64,000 nucleotides of DNA, taken from the NCBI GenBank assembly GCA_027924645.1, contig BSBN01000809.1, positions 47,894,001-47,958,000 of the forward strand. The letters are read 5' to 3'. Position numbers and translations under genes: made by a program. Of this stretch, positions 11,077 through 23,206 are shown piece after piece. The notes under the pieces were generated by a model. The model saw only the letters and a program-made list of their open reading frames with translations, had not been told where the DNA came from and made no database searches. The first letter of the stretch is position 1. Each line of letters starts with the position of its first letter. The stretch comes from Cunninghamia lanceolata (taxonomy: Eukaryota > Streptophyta > Pinopsida > Cupressales > Cupressaceae).

Positions 11077-14000
11077 ATGCCTCCCCGACGTGTTCGACGA
11101 GCGCGATCACGCCACACAGCGTCAGTCGAGGTGCACAGCGATTCCTCAGCTGAGGGACTGGCACCCGCAGATTCAGCAGCACCACCTGCACCACCTGTAC
11201 CACAAGCACCACTAGTACCACAGGCGACACCAGTATCGGATATAGGTCCACAGATCTTACAGGCACTACAGACTATGCTAGACAGGTTACCACCAGTGAT
11301 TCCTGAGCCACGTATAGAGCCTCGTGTTGATCCGCGAGAGGAGCCACGTGCCGAGTCACGTATTGAGCCACGTATGGAGCCCCGCGTTGATCCACTAGAG
11401 GTGCCACGTGTGGAGCCCTTCGTTGAGATTCCCGACACAACAGTAGAGGAGGTAGGGTCGGCCTCCCGAGCACGGAGTAGGAGTCCTCTGAGACTTTTGA
11501 GACAAGAACAGGTTCAGCAGGGAGTATATGAGGATGGTGTGGAAGAGCCACTTGGGAGACTTAGAGACAGAGGGGACCCTATCAGAGATCTACTGAGGCT
11601 CAACCCACCCACTTTTGCAGGAGCTACAGAGGGAGCTGTGGCCGAGGCTTGGCTAATTAGCTTAGACAGGTGTTTCGCATTGCGACCGTATGGGAGCAAC
11701 ACGAAAGCACGAGTGGCAGTTCATCTTCTTAGGGATGCAGCAGCCACCTGGTGGTGCACAGAGGAGTGCAAGCGCCGACTCTCCGTGGATACACTCACAT
11801 GGGACATCTTCATTGAGCGCTTCAATGCGCGATATTTGTCCGAACATTATAGACAGCGCAGAATCGATGAGTTTCATGATTTACAGCAGAGGGGACTCAC
11901 CGTTACTCAGTATGAGAGCCGATTTATAGAGCTTTCTCGTTACGCGGAATACCTCCATGACGAGAAAATCTTAATACACAAATTCATCAGGGGGCTAAAT
12001 CACGGGATAGCAGGACCCGTTCGTATGGCAAATCCCCAGACCATGAGCGAAGCTGTTGAAAAGGCCCTTATATCAGAGGAAATTCAGGGACGAGGACAGA
12101 ATTCACGCCCACAGTACCAGGAACGGAATCCCCAACAACAACAAAATTTTCGAAGGCCTCAAAACACAACACAGAGAGGAGGATATAATCCTTCATCATT
12201 ACCTCCTAGGCCTCCACAGCAGCAACAACATCAGCAAAAATCCAAATTTCAACAGAGGGGACAAGGAGGACAGAACCGTGGATGGCAGCAGCAGGGACCA
12301 CGCAGAGATCAGAGACAACAGGGTTCATCGGCAGGACCCGCAAGGTCCCAGCAGTCTTACAGAGGCTCACAGGGATCCACCGGACGGACTGGGCAACAAC
12401 AATCAGGCAGAACACAGTCAGGACAGTTACAGGTTAGAGGACCGTGTTATGTATGTGGTGGGGCAGGGCATCTGGCTAGAGAGTGCCCGCAGGGATTTAC
12501 TGCAGGGGGTCATCCCCGATCAGGAGGATCTGAGCAGACCGTTGGTGACGTGGGCAGATCTCACCACATGTTTGCAGCGGTTGACAACCGCCAGGCTGAT
12601 TTCCAGGCTTCTGTCATCGAGGCAGCAGGTACGATTAGAGACTTTCCCATCTCGATCCTTTTTGACTCAGGAGCTACTGACTCCTTTTTGTCTACATCGT
12701 TAGTGGAGCGTTGCAGGCTGGTGGCTTCTAGGCAAGACATTAGGTGGGAAGTTGAGTTGGCCTCAGGGGCCAGGATGTCAGTAGATACCTTAGTTAAAGA
12801 CTGTGAGATCACATTGGGATCCTTCACCACAACATGTGACCTTAGGATTATGCCATTAGGGTCTTACGGAGTAGTTCTGGGTATGGATTGGCTTGTGGCA
12901 CATAGAGCCAAGCTTGATTGTCGCCAGAGAACGATTAGCTATTTAGACGATCATGGTTCGTTGGTTGAGATAGTGGGCATTCAAAAGCCCACAGCTGTTC
13001 GTAAGATATCCGCTCAGCAGCTTAAGCGCTGTATGCGGAAGGGATGTCAGATGTTTGCCATCACAGTCAGTGATAGAGCAGAGGATGAACCTGAGGCTAC
13101 TTTAGATGATCACCCTATCCTTAGAGAGTTTGCCGATGTATTTCCGCCAGAATTACCTGGTATGCCTCCACGTAGAGAAGTGGACTTCCACATCGACTTA
13201 GTGCCAGGTGCAGAGCCGATATCCCGCGCACCCTATAGAATGACGACCCATGAACTCACTGAACTTAAGCTGCAGTTAGAAGAATTACTTGAGAAGGGAC
13301 ACATCTGACCTAGCGTTTCACCATGGGGCGCACCAGTTATCTTCGTGAAGAAGAAGGATGGGTCTCTTCGTCTATGCATGGACTACAGGCAGTTGAACAA
13401 GTTGACGGTGAAGAACCGTTATCCTCTGCCTAGAATCGACGACCTTTTTGATCAGATGCAGGGGGCCAGAGTGTTCTCAAAGATCGATCTAAAATCTGGG
13501 TATCACCAATTGCGCATCACGGAGTCAGATATTCATAAAACTGCTTTTCAAACCAGATATGGCCATTATGAATTCACAGTGGTACCTTTCGGGTTGACGA
13601 ACGCTCCTGCAGTATTCATGAGTCTCATGAACGGGGTGTTCTGTACATACCTAGACCGGTTCGTGATCATATTTCTAGATGACATTCTGATTTATTCACG
13701 GACTGAGGAGGAGCATGTAGAGCACTTGCGTCAAGTTTTGCAGCAATTACGAGGGCAGCAACTTTATGGCAACTTGGCGAAGTGTGCCTTCTTCAGGACA
13801 GAGGTGCAGTATTTGGGACACATTTTATCAGGCGATGGCATCTCCGTAGATCCATCTAAAATTAGAGCAATCCAGGAGTGGCCGGCACCCACGAACGTGA
13901 CAGAGGTCAGAAGCTTTATGGGGTTAGCCGGGTATTATCATCGGTTTGTCGAAGGTTTCTCCAGGATAGCACATCCCATTACTTCCCTTCAGCGAAAAGG

Positions 14001-15954
14001 GAAGGGTTTCACTTGGATCGAGCAGTGTGAAAAGGCTTTTGGAGTCCTCAAATAGCGTCTTACGAGCGCTCCTATTTTAGCAGTTCCAGATCCTTCAGAG
14101 GAGTTTGTAGTTTGCACGGATGCATCATTAGAAGGTTTGGGAGCCGTACTTATGCAGGATGGTCGAGCGATCGCATACGAATCGCGGAAACTAAAGACAC
14201 ATGAGTTAAACTATCCTACGCACGACTTAGAGCTTGCAGCTGTTGTTCATGCCTTGGTTCGCTGGAGACACTTTCTCTTAGGACGGTGCTTTGAACTCCA
14301 TTCGGACCATCATAGTTTGCAGTATATTTTTACACAGCCTAATTTGAACGCCCGCCAACGGCGTTGGATGGAATTCCTATGCCAATATGACTTCGATGTC
14401 CACTATATCAAAGGGAAGGAGAACGTGGTCGCTGATGCTTTGAGTCGAAGACGCCACGAGATCCAGACCCTGACCTTGAAGATGGACTTGAAGGATCGCA
14501 TCTTACAGCATCTGCCAGAGGACGAATGGTTTCTTGAAGTGCAGCAGGCAGTACTAAATCAGAAGGCCCTTGAGGGAAAATTTACAGGATATACCCTTGA
14601 GTCTGATGGTATGCTTCGACATCGGCAACGCATCTATGTACCCCATGCGGGTAATCTTCGTGCAGTAATCCTATCAGAGGCTCATAGAGCACCCTACGCA
14701 GCACACCCAGGAGTGAAGAAGATGCATGCTGACTTACGACAACTTTATCATTGGGCTGGGATGAGGCGTGACATTGCCGAATTTGTTGCTCGTTGCCTGG
14801 AATGTCAGAGGGTCAAGGCCGAACATCAGCATCCAGCGGGACTGTTGTACCCTCACGAGATACTTGAATGGAAATGGGATACCATTTCTATGGATTTTAT
14901 CGTTGGTCTACCTATGTCATCACGTCGCCATGATGCTATTATGGTGACAGTGGACAAGCTGACCAAAGTGGCACATTTTTCACCAATATGTACAACATAC
15001 AATGCACCATCAGTGGCAAAGGTGTTTCTTGATCAGATTGTTAGACTTCATGGGGTACCTCGCCGTATTATATCTGACAGAGACTCCGTATTCACTTCAT
15101 CGTTCTGGAAAGCCTTACATCAGGCGTTGGGCACACAGCTCAACTTCAGTTCAGCATATCATCCGGAAACCGACGGACAAACAGAGAGAGTTAACCAGGT
15201 GTTAGAAGACATGCTTCGCATGTATGTGATGGACCACCAGTCTAGATGGGAGGAGTACCTGTATCTAGTTGAGTTCGCCTACAATAATGGGCATCATAGC
15301 TCGTTGGGTATGCCTCCTTTCCAGGCATTATATGGCAGACCATGCAGAACACCTTTGAGTTGGGATCGGATAGAGGACAGAACAGTCATCGGCCCAGAGA
15401 TAGTTCAGAATATGGAACTGCAAGTTAAACAGATAAGACAGAGGCTTCTGGAAGCACAGGACAGGCAGAAAAAGTATGCCGATGCTAAGAGGACAGACCG
15501 AAGCTTCTCGGTGGGGGAAAGAGTATTTTTGAGAGTGCGGCCGCACAAGAGTCCAATCCGTTACGGAAAAGGCTCTAAGCTCGCACCTCGATTTGTAGGA
15601 CCTTTCGAAATCTTGGAGCGGATAGGACCAGTAGCCTATCGTCTAGCCTTGCCACCTAGCCTGTCACGTATCCACGATGTATTTCATGTATCAGTTTTAC
15701 GTCAATATATTTCTAACTTATCTCATGTGTTGGATTGGAGTGCTCTTCAGGTAGAGGCAGACGGACAACTGGCGTTGGAGCCAATTCGCATATTGGCTCG
15801 TCGGACGCTGGCCCTTCGAGGTCGAGAGCTGGACCAGGTTAGAGTCCAATGGGACTTATACGACGAAGTCACTGCAACATGGGAAGATGCAGAGAGATTG
15901 AAGACCCTGTATCCTCACCTTTTTGACGACTTCCAGGAGGAAGTACCGTCTTAG
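11077..15954 (+). pseudogene. Element B gag-pol polyprotein, two nonsense codons
   Basis: One uninterrupted frame of 1,625 codons starts at the first ATG (11077). Domains, in residues: retrotransposon gag (about 165-330), Gln-rich linker, CCHC knuckle (C457, C460, H465, C470), aspartic protease with D530-S-G, reverse transcriptase (about 735-930, active-site L-D-D with Asp 868-869), RNase H (first Asp 1015), integrase with HHCC zinc region (about 1200-1245) and DD35E triad D1273, D1334, E1370, GPF/Y module, and a C-terminal chromodomain-like segment (about 1568-1617, R-V-x-W and A-T-W-E). TGA at 13306 (before RT) and TAG at 14053 (between RT and RNase H) break it. There are no frameshifts and all catalytic residues listed are present. 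Both stops fit single C-to-T changes (CGA to TGA, CAG to TAG). Confidence 0.95.
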
Positions 15955-15964
15955 GGGGAGAGGA
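15953..15964 (+). other. Polypurine tract of element B
   Basis: AGGGGGAGAGGA directly abuts the TG of the right LTR and overlaps the polyprotein stop codon (15952-15954). It primes plus-strand DNA synthesis. Confidence 0.9.
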
Positions 15965-18596
15965 TGTGAGGACCGCCCTTTTTACTACTGTTGTTATGAC
16001 TATTTACAGTACTGTTATTGTTACTTTCATATTTGTGGGATAGTAGTTCCCGAAATTTGTCAGACTCTTTTAATTTATTATGTTTTCAGAAAAACTAATT
16101 GGGTGATGTTTGGATAAGTTTACTTTTCAGAAAAATGAATTAGGTGATGATGGAAAATTGTAATATGATTTTTAATTATGTTAAATTGTACTAGGGCATG
16201 AGAATGCATGTTTTATTTAAGTTGCTTCGGCTATGATAAATTTATGTGGTTACTGATCTTGTAATTGAGTGTGCAGGGATTACTAATCGAACCACAGATT
16301 TCGGAGATCATTCCACACCTTGTTATTTGTTATTCCCTGTTAAGCCGATCTGGTTCCACGAGGAACCAAGATCTCTTTGTGTTTGATGTCTTGATGTAAT
16401 GTGGTCTTTCGTATGGTCGAGTGGGTTAGGTTACCCTCAAGTAACATTATTTTTTTATAAATTGTGTTGTAAAGAGATTGAAATTGAAATTTCCTTATTT
16501 ATTTAAATTATGAGGCCCTTTTCTTGTGCTTTACCTTGACCAGGGGTGTCTTGTATGGGTTAAAGTTGACCCTGGGTTATACCCCATGGGTCCAGGGGCC
16601 CATTTGGCATGGGTAACCCTTGAGTAACCTCCATCTAGTCAACTTAACCTTCCCCTGAAGTTAAGTGGCGAAAATTGGAGGTAGGAGGGGACATGATGGG
16701 TTGTACCAACACTCAACCCATCCCCTCTACTTTCCCCTAGATAAGAGATGCCACCCATTAGTGAAAGTCACCTCTTCTTTAGTGAGATTCCCCCATGTAC
16801 TATGGGGACACCCATGTGAAGAAAGGAGAAAGAGGCATGGGTCACCTGTCTTGTTCCCATTTAACTCTTTTTTTTATTTCTCCCATGAGAAAGTGGAGTC
16901 ACATGAGAGGAATAAGGAGTACCCTTGGGAATGGAGAGTGACATAAGCCACCTGGACAGAATAGTGGTTTTTGGGAAGGGTGAGGAGGTGACAAGTGTCA
17001 CTTCCCCATTTCTCAAAATTAAAAAGAAAGAGAATTTGGGTTATTTATTTTCAAATTTTGGGATGAGAGGGAGTTAGTTGAATTTTGGGGAAAAACTTTC
17101 ATTTTGGCCTTACCAAAAATAGAGAAGTTAGTTTGGAAGATAGAGAAGGGAGAGGGAGTTGGTGGCTAAGGTTGGAAGTGAACTCTGTGGACTCTGCAAC
17201 AACTTCATTCCAGGAGGGCTTTGCAAGGTTGGTCTGAATTTTGCCTTTGTTTTTGGTAGAACTGAAATGTGCATGAAATGTGTGTGAAATATGTGTTGGA
17301 TTTGTTTTCTGTGGGGTTCTTGTCGGGTTGTTTGACAGAGCGTCTCCCACTTGGGAGAAATGCTCATCAAGTTTGGGGTAGGGGAGGAGAGATCCTCCTC
17401 GGGTGCATACCTGTTTCCATCTTTTGGGATGTTGAAAGCCTTGAGGGCATGTATCTGTGACTGTATTTTGGCTTGAGAGTCCTATACAGATTACTTAAAA
17501 ATTGTGATCACACTTGGTTGAGACCAAGATAAATTATATTAGTTCATTTATCTGTTAGGGTGACACTCTAGAGTCGAGTGTGTCCACTCTCCTGCCCCTT
17601 ATGAAACTCACTGTAGTTGAGTTTCCGTATTGTGTAAAATACCCACGGGTGTATGTGTGCTTTGGGATTGTTGTTGTTTCTGTTGTGAAGTGGAGTGCTT
17701 GAGCACCCAGGTGTGAGTATGGTCTCCCTAGCTCGGGGGTGACCCACTTGCGGGTCTACGGTAGGGAGGAGAGCTAGACGAGTGGTATTTTCTTCTTTGT
17801 TTGTCTTTGATACGCAGGTTTTTCTCTTGGAGCTTCTGGTTGGCTATTTATGAAGAAACAGTTCATCTTCTTGTCATGAGAATTAGGCCTGGTTCATTTC
17901 ATAGAGATGAAGAGAGAACACCTCTCTTGTTATTGTTGTAAATTAATGATATTCTGGGAGTGAAGAAAATCACCTCCCTGATCTTGTTATTATTGGACTT
18001 TTATTTGGTTGTCATAAGTTCTCAGTTGTATACTGTTTGGGAGGAGAAAGTTCATATCTGGGAAGTTAAGTGGTGGTATTCATGATTGAGAAGCTGTAAT
18101 ATGAATGTGCTTAAATTTTAAGTTGATGTTTGCAAACTTTGTTCAATAGCAATTTTTGTGTTTTCAAGTATTACTGAAAGGAAAAGTTCATTTTTGGCAA
18201 TCTAATCTGAGTTGTTTACATTTGAAAGTTTGGAATTGCTTAACTAGTTGAAATGTTAGTTTTTATAGTTCAATGTTAAAATGGAAAAGACAGTTTTAAA
18301 TGTTTGAGTTCTTCTCCATATTTAGTGGATTCTGTTAAATTCTAGCATGTATATATATTCTGTTTGTACATTTAAGCATTCTTAAATATTTATGAAAATG
18401 GAAAGATATACTTATAATAAGGGGATAGCTGTTTACCATTTCTACCGATTAAGTGAAATTGGGATATATATATATATATATATATAGATATATATATATC
18501 TAATTGTTATGACATTATCTTTATAACAGGTTGTTTTGGAGTAAATGCATAAAGTAGTGAATTTGAGAAACTTAGGAATTATATAAATACATGTAA

Positions 18597-18694
<98 letters not shown>

Positions 18695-19537
18695 CATTTT
18701 GAGTAATTATCATTTTATAGAATAATAGAGAAATTGAAAGTAATTATCATTTTTATGAGATTGACTGATAAATATCAATATAAAAATAGATATATATGTA
18801 TATATATATATGAAATATATATATATATATCTAAATAGAAAATCATTGATATATATATATATATATACACATGAATATATATATATATAAGTATATTTTA
18901 TTGTTGATAGAAATCAACGAATAGCACATAAGAATGACTGTCAAAGTTTAAGCCGCGGAAACAAAAAAAAACAGTCGCGGTTTACAATGGGCGGTGGGGA
19001 GAAAACCCCACCGCAGGCCCTTTTTATATATTTGGAGGTGTGGAGTGGGGCGGAGCCCCACCCACACCCCACGTCGTGGGAATGTGGGTGGGGCTCCGCC
19101 CCACTCCACATCCCCCCTTCCCCTTATGCCTCCCGCGGCTGGCACAGGCCCGCCGCTCTGCGGCCACCGCCGACCCTGTCCGCCGCTCTGCGGCCACCGC
19201 CGACCCTGTCCGCCGCTCTGTCACTGCGGCCACTGCCGCCCATGGCCGCCGTCGGTTGTGAAATTTAAAGCAACAAAAAAAAAATGTTAGGGCTTTGGCC
19301 CTAACATATGATTGGTATCTTTGGAAAATAAATACATTTTTCTATAGCTCTATATATAGGCATATATATATACTATATATGTCTATGTATATAGCTATAT
19401 ATATATATAATAAAATGATTATATATCTATCTATATATTTCTATGTATATATATATATACATAGAGATATATACATATATAGTGGTAAACCAAGTTCGTC
19501 CTATACATAGACATTAAAATATATATTTATATATTAT

Positions 19538-19575
<38 letters not shown>

Positions 19576-21055
19576 CCCATAGGAGTACATCTATGAACCA
19601 TGTTATTGGGCCCTCATTTTAAATCGTTATAAACTATGTCTCATGGACATAGAGAAAACGAAAAAAAAAAAAAAAAAAACAAATTATATTCACACAGTAG
19701 ATGTTATTAAGTGTTGAACACAACAACCAAAGAAGATATATTACCATGAACAGGGTTTTATAAAGTGGAGAGCCTCCTACATCTATTTACAACGTTAAAC
19801 GAGTCACAATCAGTGGATTAACAGTCATTCATAGTAACAACAGTAATTATAAACAAGAGAAAATAAAATTATAATGTAAAAGAGAGTTAAAGAATATTCA
19901 GTGATACTCTGGAAAGAGTTTCTCGGAAGTTTCAACTATCAACGTAATATCAATCACCCGAAAAATGAAGAGGAAAATTACAGATCACTTGTTCAAAAGA
20001 ACACTGGAAATAAACTTAAGAAGCCACCACTGACAATCCATGTGGCCATATTAATCTCAACTGTAGCAAACGACCTCATAAGTAAACCTGTAAGAGGGTC
20101 CGAAGAAGAAAAACTAACATTGGAAAACACAGAGGAGAAAATGCGCGACATTTCTCACATGGGATAAGAGAACTAAGTTGACGGACCCTTCTGCCAAATT
20201 TGCTTAGGAACAAGTTGACTAAGTATATACGAAGAGGAGGAACCTAGATCGGGGAAGATTAGGAGACCGAGTCCAGCGAAATAGTAAACCAGCCTTTGTG
20301 ACCTAGATCATCCTGAAATTAGGTTTAATATCAACAATAGCTGCAGTGATAACCCTGATTGACGTAAATCATGAAGAAAGGTCAGGATGCACTTAAAGAA
20401 AGCATAGAAAATGAAAGAGAGAGAGAGACCGAAATATAAACACACTAAATTAACAGAGAAATAGTTAAGGTAAGGGCGATAAAGATATAATCAAAATTAA
20501 GAACTTGTGAAAAGGGAAGAGAGAGCAACCAAACCGCCTTGTTGAAAATGCTAAGTCATAGGAGGAGTATGTTTCAGGAAACAAGAGAGGAGACAGACAA
20601 CCGTGCCTGGCTGAAAAATGACTAAATAGGGAGATCACTAGTCGGTTTAGTCGTAACAAGGCATCGTGGGAAGTTGTTCCTCTATCAGCGAACCACGTGC
20701 GTAAATGAGTGCAGCGTAATTCCCACTAACGCCGTAAGGCATTATGCTACCGAAAATTGCCGAGGGTTCGATTTAAGAACTTTGGTAATCTCACTCTTGC
20801 AATGACATTAGCAGCGTTGTATAGACCCTCTTGTTGATCTATATGCTTCTGTTGCACGCAATTGTACTTGTATTCCGCCGAAGAGTGTAGCATTTCGCCA
20901 TGAGAGAACACCGTTGAGCATGTGTACGCATGCGAAGGGGGTTTTTAGGACAGTGTGAGAAAAGTTTTTCATATCTCGTGTCATAACCACATGACAGATG
21001 TGGCTATGACACGTGCGATGTGTGTTGTGACCACATGGAAAATGTGGGCATGACA
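15965..21055 (+). repeat. 3' LTR of element B (5091 bp)
   Basis: Colinear with 5855-10982. Differences seen: microsatellite lengths, one fewer 30-bp unit, a 15-bp deletion near 19845, and about two dozen substitutions that are mostly C/T or A/G transitions, often at CpG. It ends ATGACA at 21055, followed by TTATA. Confidence 0.95.
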
Positions 21056-21060
21056 TTATA
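21056..21060 (+). repeat. Target site duplication TTATA (right)
   Basis: Matches 5850-5854. The host element A1 reading frame continues directly after it. Confidence 0.95.
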
Positions 21061-21778
21061 CTTACATGATAACATGGATGTATTAATTCTAGATCGAGAG
21101 AAAGAAACAAAGGATAAGAGTGTCTGTCGTTCTGATTTACAAATTGAGAATATAAATATGCAAGTAGGCCAAAATGAATCAGCCATGAAGAAACAAGATA
21201 TTATGGCGCCGGTAACCGAAAGGGTGAGACATGCCAAAATAAAAGGTCAAAGGAATAAAGAAGGCATGTGGACACTGAAATGTGATGGGTCTAAGTCCAA
21301 ACAAGGTGCAGGCACAAGTGTTGAATTTATAGATCCTAATGGTAAGTCATTTCTAGTAGCATATAGGTTGCAATTTCCTTGTACTAATAATGTATCGGAA
21401 TATGAAGCTTTGAAAATGATCAGAGTATTTTCAGACTCTGAGTTACTGGTCAGACAAGTGAGAAAAGTATTTGCATGCAATTATACGAAGATGGTTTGTT
21501 ATAGGTATAGAGTGTGGGATTTAATAGATTCATTTGATGCCTTTAACATAGAACATATCCCTAGGGAATTGAATCACAAACCAGATGCATTAGCAGTTGC
21601 TTCTAGCACTTTGGAGCCCTTAACATTGTCAGGTCTAAAACGATTTGTCATTGAATTAGTGAATGTCCCGAGCATACCAGATAATGTTACTCATTTTCAA
21701 GTATTTGAAGGAGATCAGCAAATTGTGGATTTTCTCACTTGTAATGAAGTGTTTGAAGCTCAAATCATTCATGAATAG
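21061..21778 (+). pseudogene. Element A1 pol: archaeal-type RNase H domain upstream of RT
   Basis: After a linker, about 21254-21610 matches the plant/archaeal-type RNase H fold used as a second RNase H by Tat-lineage elements: C-D-G-S (Asp at 21284-21286), a GAG strand, T/N-N-V-S-E-Y-E-A-L (catalytic Glu), S-D-S-E-L-L (Asp) and N-H-K-P-D-A-L-A (Asp). All four acidic residues are present. It lies after protease and before RT. In the Tat/Ogre elements I know, the extra domain follows the native RNase H. The frame is open except TAG at 21776. It continues the A1 frame interrupted at 5854. Confidence 0.8.
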
Positions 21779-23206
21779 GAAAGGCCTGATATGTCTTGGG
21801 ATAAAGACATAATAAACTTGAAAAGTAACTTCTTACCTAAGGGGGTAATTGAGTTGGAAAATATTTTCGACTTTGATGGGGTAGTTAGACAGAAAGATTT
21901 GCCCAAAACTGAAGGGGGGAAATGTGATCCCTATAACCTGGGAACAGAGCAAAATCTACAAAATGTACTGGTTGGAAGGGCTTGCTCTAAGAAGTTAAGA
22001 AAAGAAATTGTGGATGTTTTGAAAGAATACAAACACGTAATAGCATGGACATATGAAGATTTGAAGACTTATGATACGTCTATCATAACTCATGTAATAC
22101 CCTTGAAACTAGAAGTTAAACCATTTAGACAAAAATGAAGGCCTGTGAATGCCATTTTGGAGCCTTTAATCTTTGAGGAAGTGAAAAAATTGCTATCTGC
22201 CAGGATAATCTTCCCAGTAAGACATTCAACTTGGGTAGCTAATTTGGTACCCATGAGAAAGAAAAGTAGACACATTAGATTATGTGTTGACTTTAGAAAT
22301 TTGAACAAAGCTCCTGAAAAGGATAATTATCCCTTGCCTCCAATAGATGATGTACTGCAACCAGTAAATGGGGCTAAGATGATATCTTTCTTAGATGGAT
22401 TTTCAGGATATAACCAGGTCTTAGTTGATAAAGAAGATAGGTTAAAGACTACTTTTACTTGCAAGTGGGGTAATTATGCATATAGGAGAATGCCTTTTGG
22501 TTTGATCAATGCAGGTGCCACTTTTCAGTGAGCCATGGACATTGCATTTTATGGATTATCAGGTAAATGTGTTGTCATTTATATGGATGATTTAACTGTG
22601 TATTCTAAAGATGCATCCACTCATACAGAAGATTTGAGAAGCGTACTTAAAATATGTGAAAGGTACAGGATTTCTCTTAACCCAAAGAAATGTTCATTCA
22701 GTGTAACTGAGGGGAAATTGTTAGGACATGTCATTTCTGAAAATGGGATATCCATTGATCCTGATAGAGTAGAAGGAATAAGAAAATTGCAATTACATAA
22801 TAGTATGAAGGAATTAAAATCTTTTTTTGGTAAGATTAACTTTGTCAGGAAGTTTATTACAGGGTTTGCAGAGATTATGCAACTATTAAATGCAATACTC
22901 AAGAAAGATGCAAAGATAGAATGGACACCAGTAGCCAAAGCTGCATTCGAGGATATTAAGGAGGCCATTTCTGATGCTCCGGTGTTAGCAAGTCCAAATT
23001 ATACCAAACCATTTTACATATATTCTTTTGCATCTACACGTTCAGTTGCAACTACCTTGATGCAAAAGGGAGAAGATAACGAAGAAAAGCCCATAGCATT
23101 CATGAGTGCACCTTTGAAAGATGCACAATTGAAGTATTTAGACATAGAAAGGCAATCATTTGCATTAGTAAGGGTAGTGAAAAATTTTAGACATTGCATC
23201 TTATGA
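21779..23206 (+). pseudogene. Element A1 pol: reverse transcriptase and degenerate native RNase H
   Basis: Same frame as the domain before it. RT occupies about 22060-22720, with L-C-V-D-F-R-N-L-N, Y-P-L-P-x-I-D-D, R-M-P-F-G-L and the active-site Y-M-D-D at 22580-22591. The RT thumb and connection follow. The native RNase H region (about 22990-23206) keeps the fold outline, but the first catalytic Asp motif is replaced by a Ser-Phe-Ala stretch, so it is probably inactive by lineage, as in Tat elements. Stops: TGA 22136, TGA 22529, TGA 23204. There are no frameshifts. Confidence 0.85.

Larger units (their letters stand above)
5855..21055 (+). mobile_element. Element B: young Ty3/gypsy chromovirus with 5.1-kb LTRs
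   Basis: Complete LTR retrotransposon of 15.2 kb: LTR 5855-10982, PBS 10985, gag-pol 11077-15954, polypurine tract 15953-15964, LTR 15965-21055, flanked by TTATA. The LTRs start TGTGAGGACC and end ATGACA. By eye the LTRs differ at roughly two dozen substitutions plus microsatellite and VNTR length changes, so the insertion is recent compared with its host element A1. The polyprotein order gag-PR-RT-RH-INT-chromodomain and the initiator-Met primer site fit chromoviruses of the Tekay/Del type. Two nonsense codons make this copy non-autonomous as it stands. The LTRs together (10.2 kb) are twice the internal region (5.0 kb). Confidence 0.95.

Noticed and set aside
11049..11551. Ser/Gly/Arg-rich minus-strand frames opposite gag
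   Set aside because: Shadow of the real gag frame on the plus strand.
13306..13308. Stop between protease and RT of B as a programmed readthrough
   Set aside because: TGA sits where a codon of the pol frame is expected and fits a CpG mutation; no readthrough context recognised, and a second stop exists at 14053.
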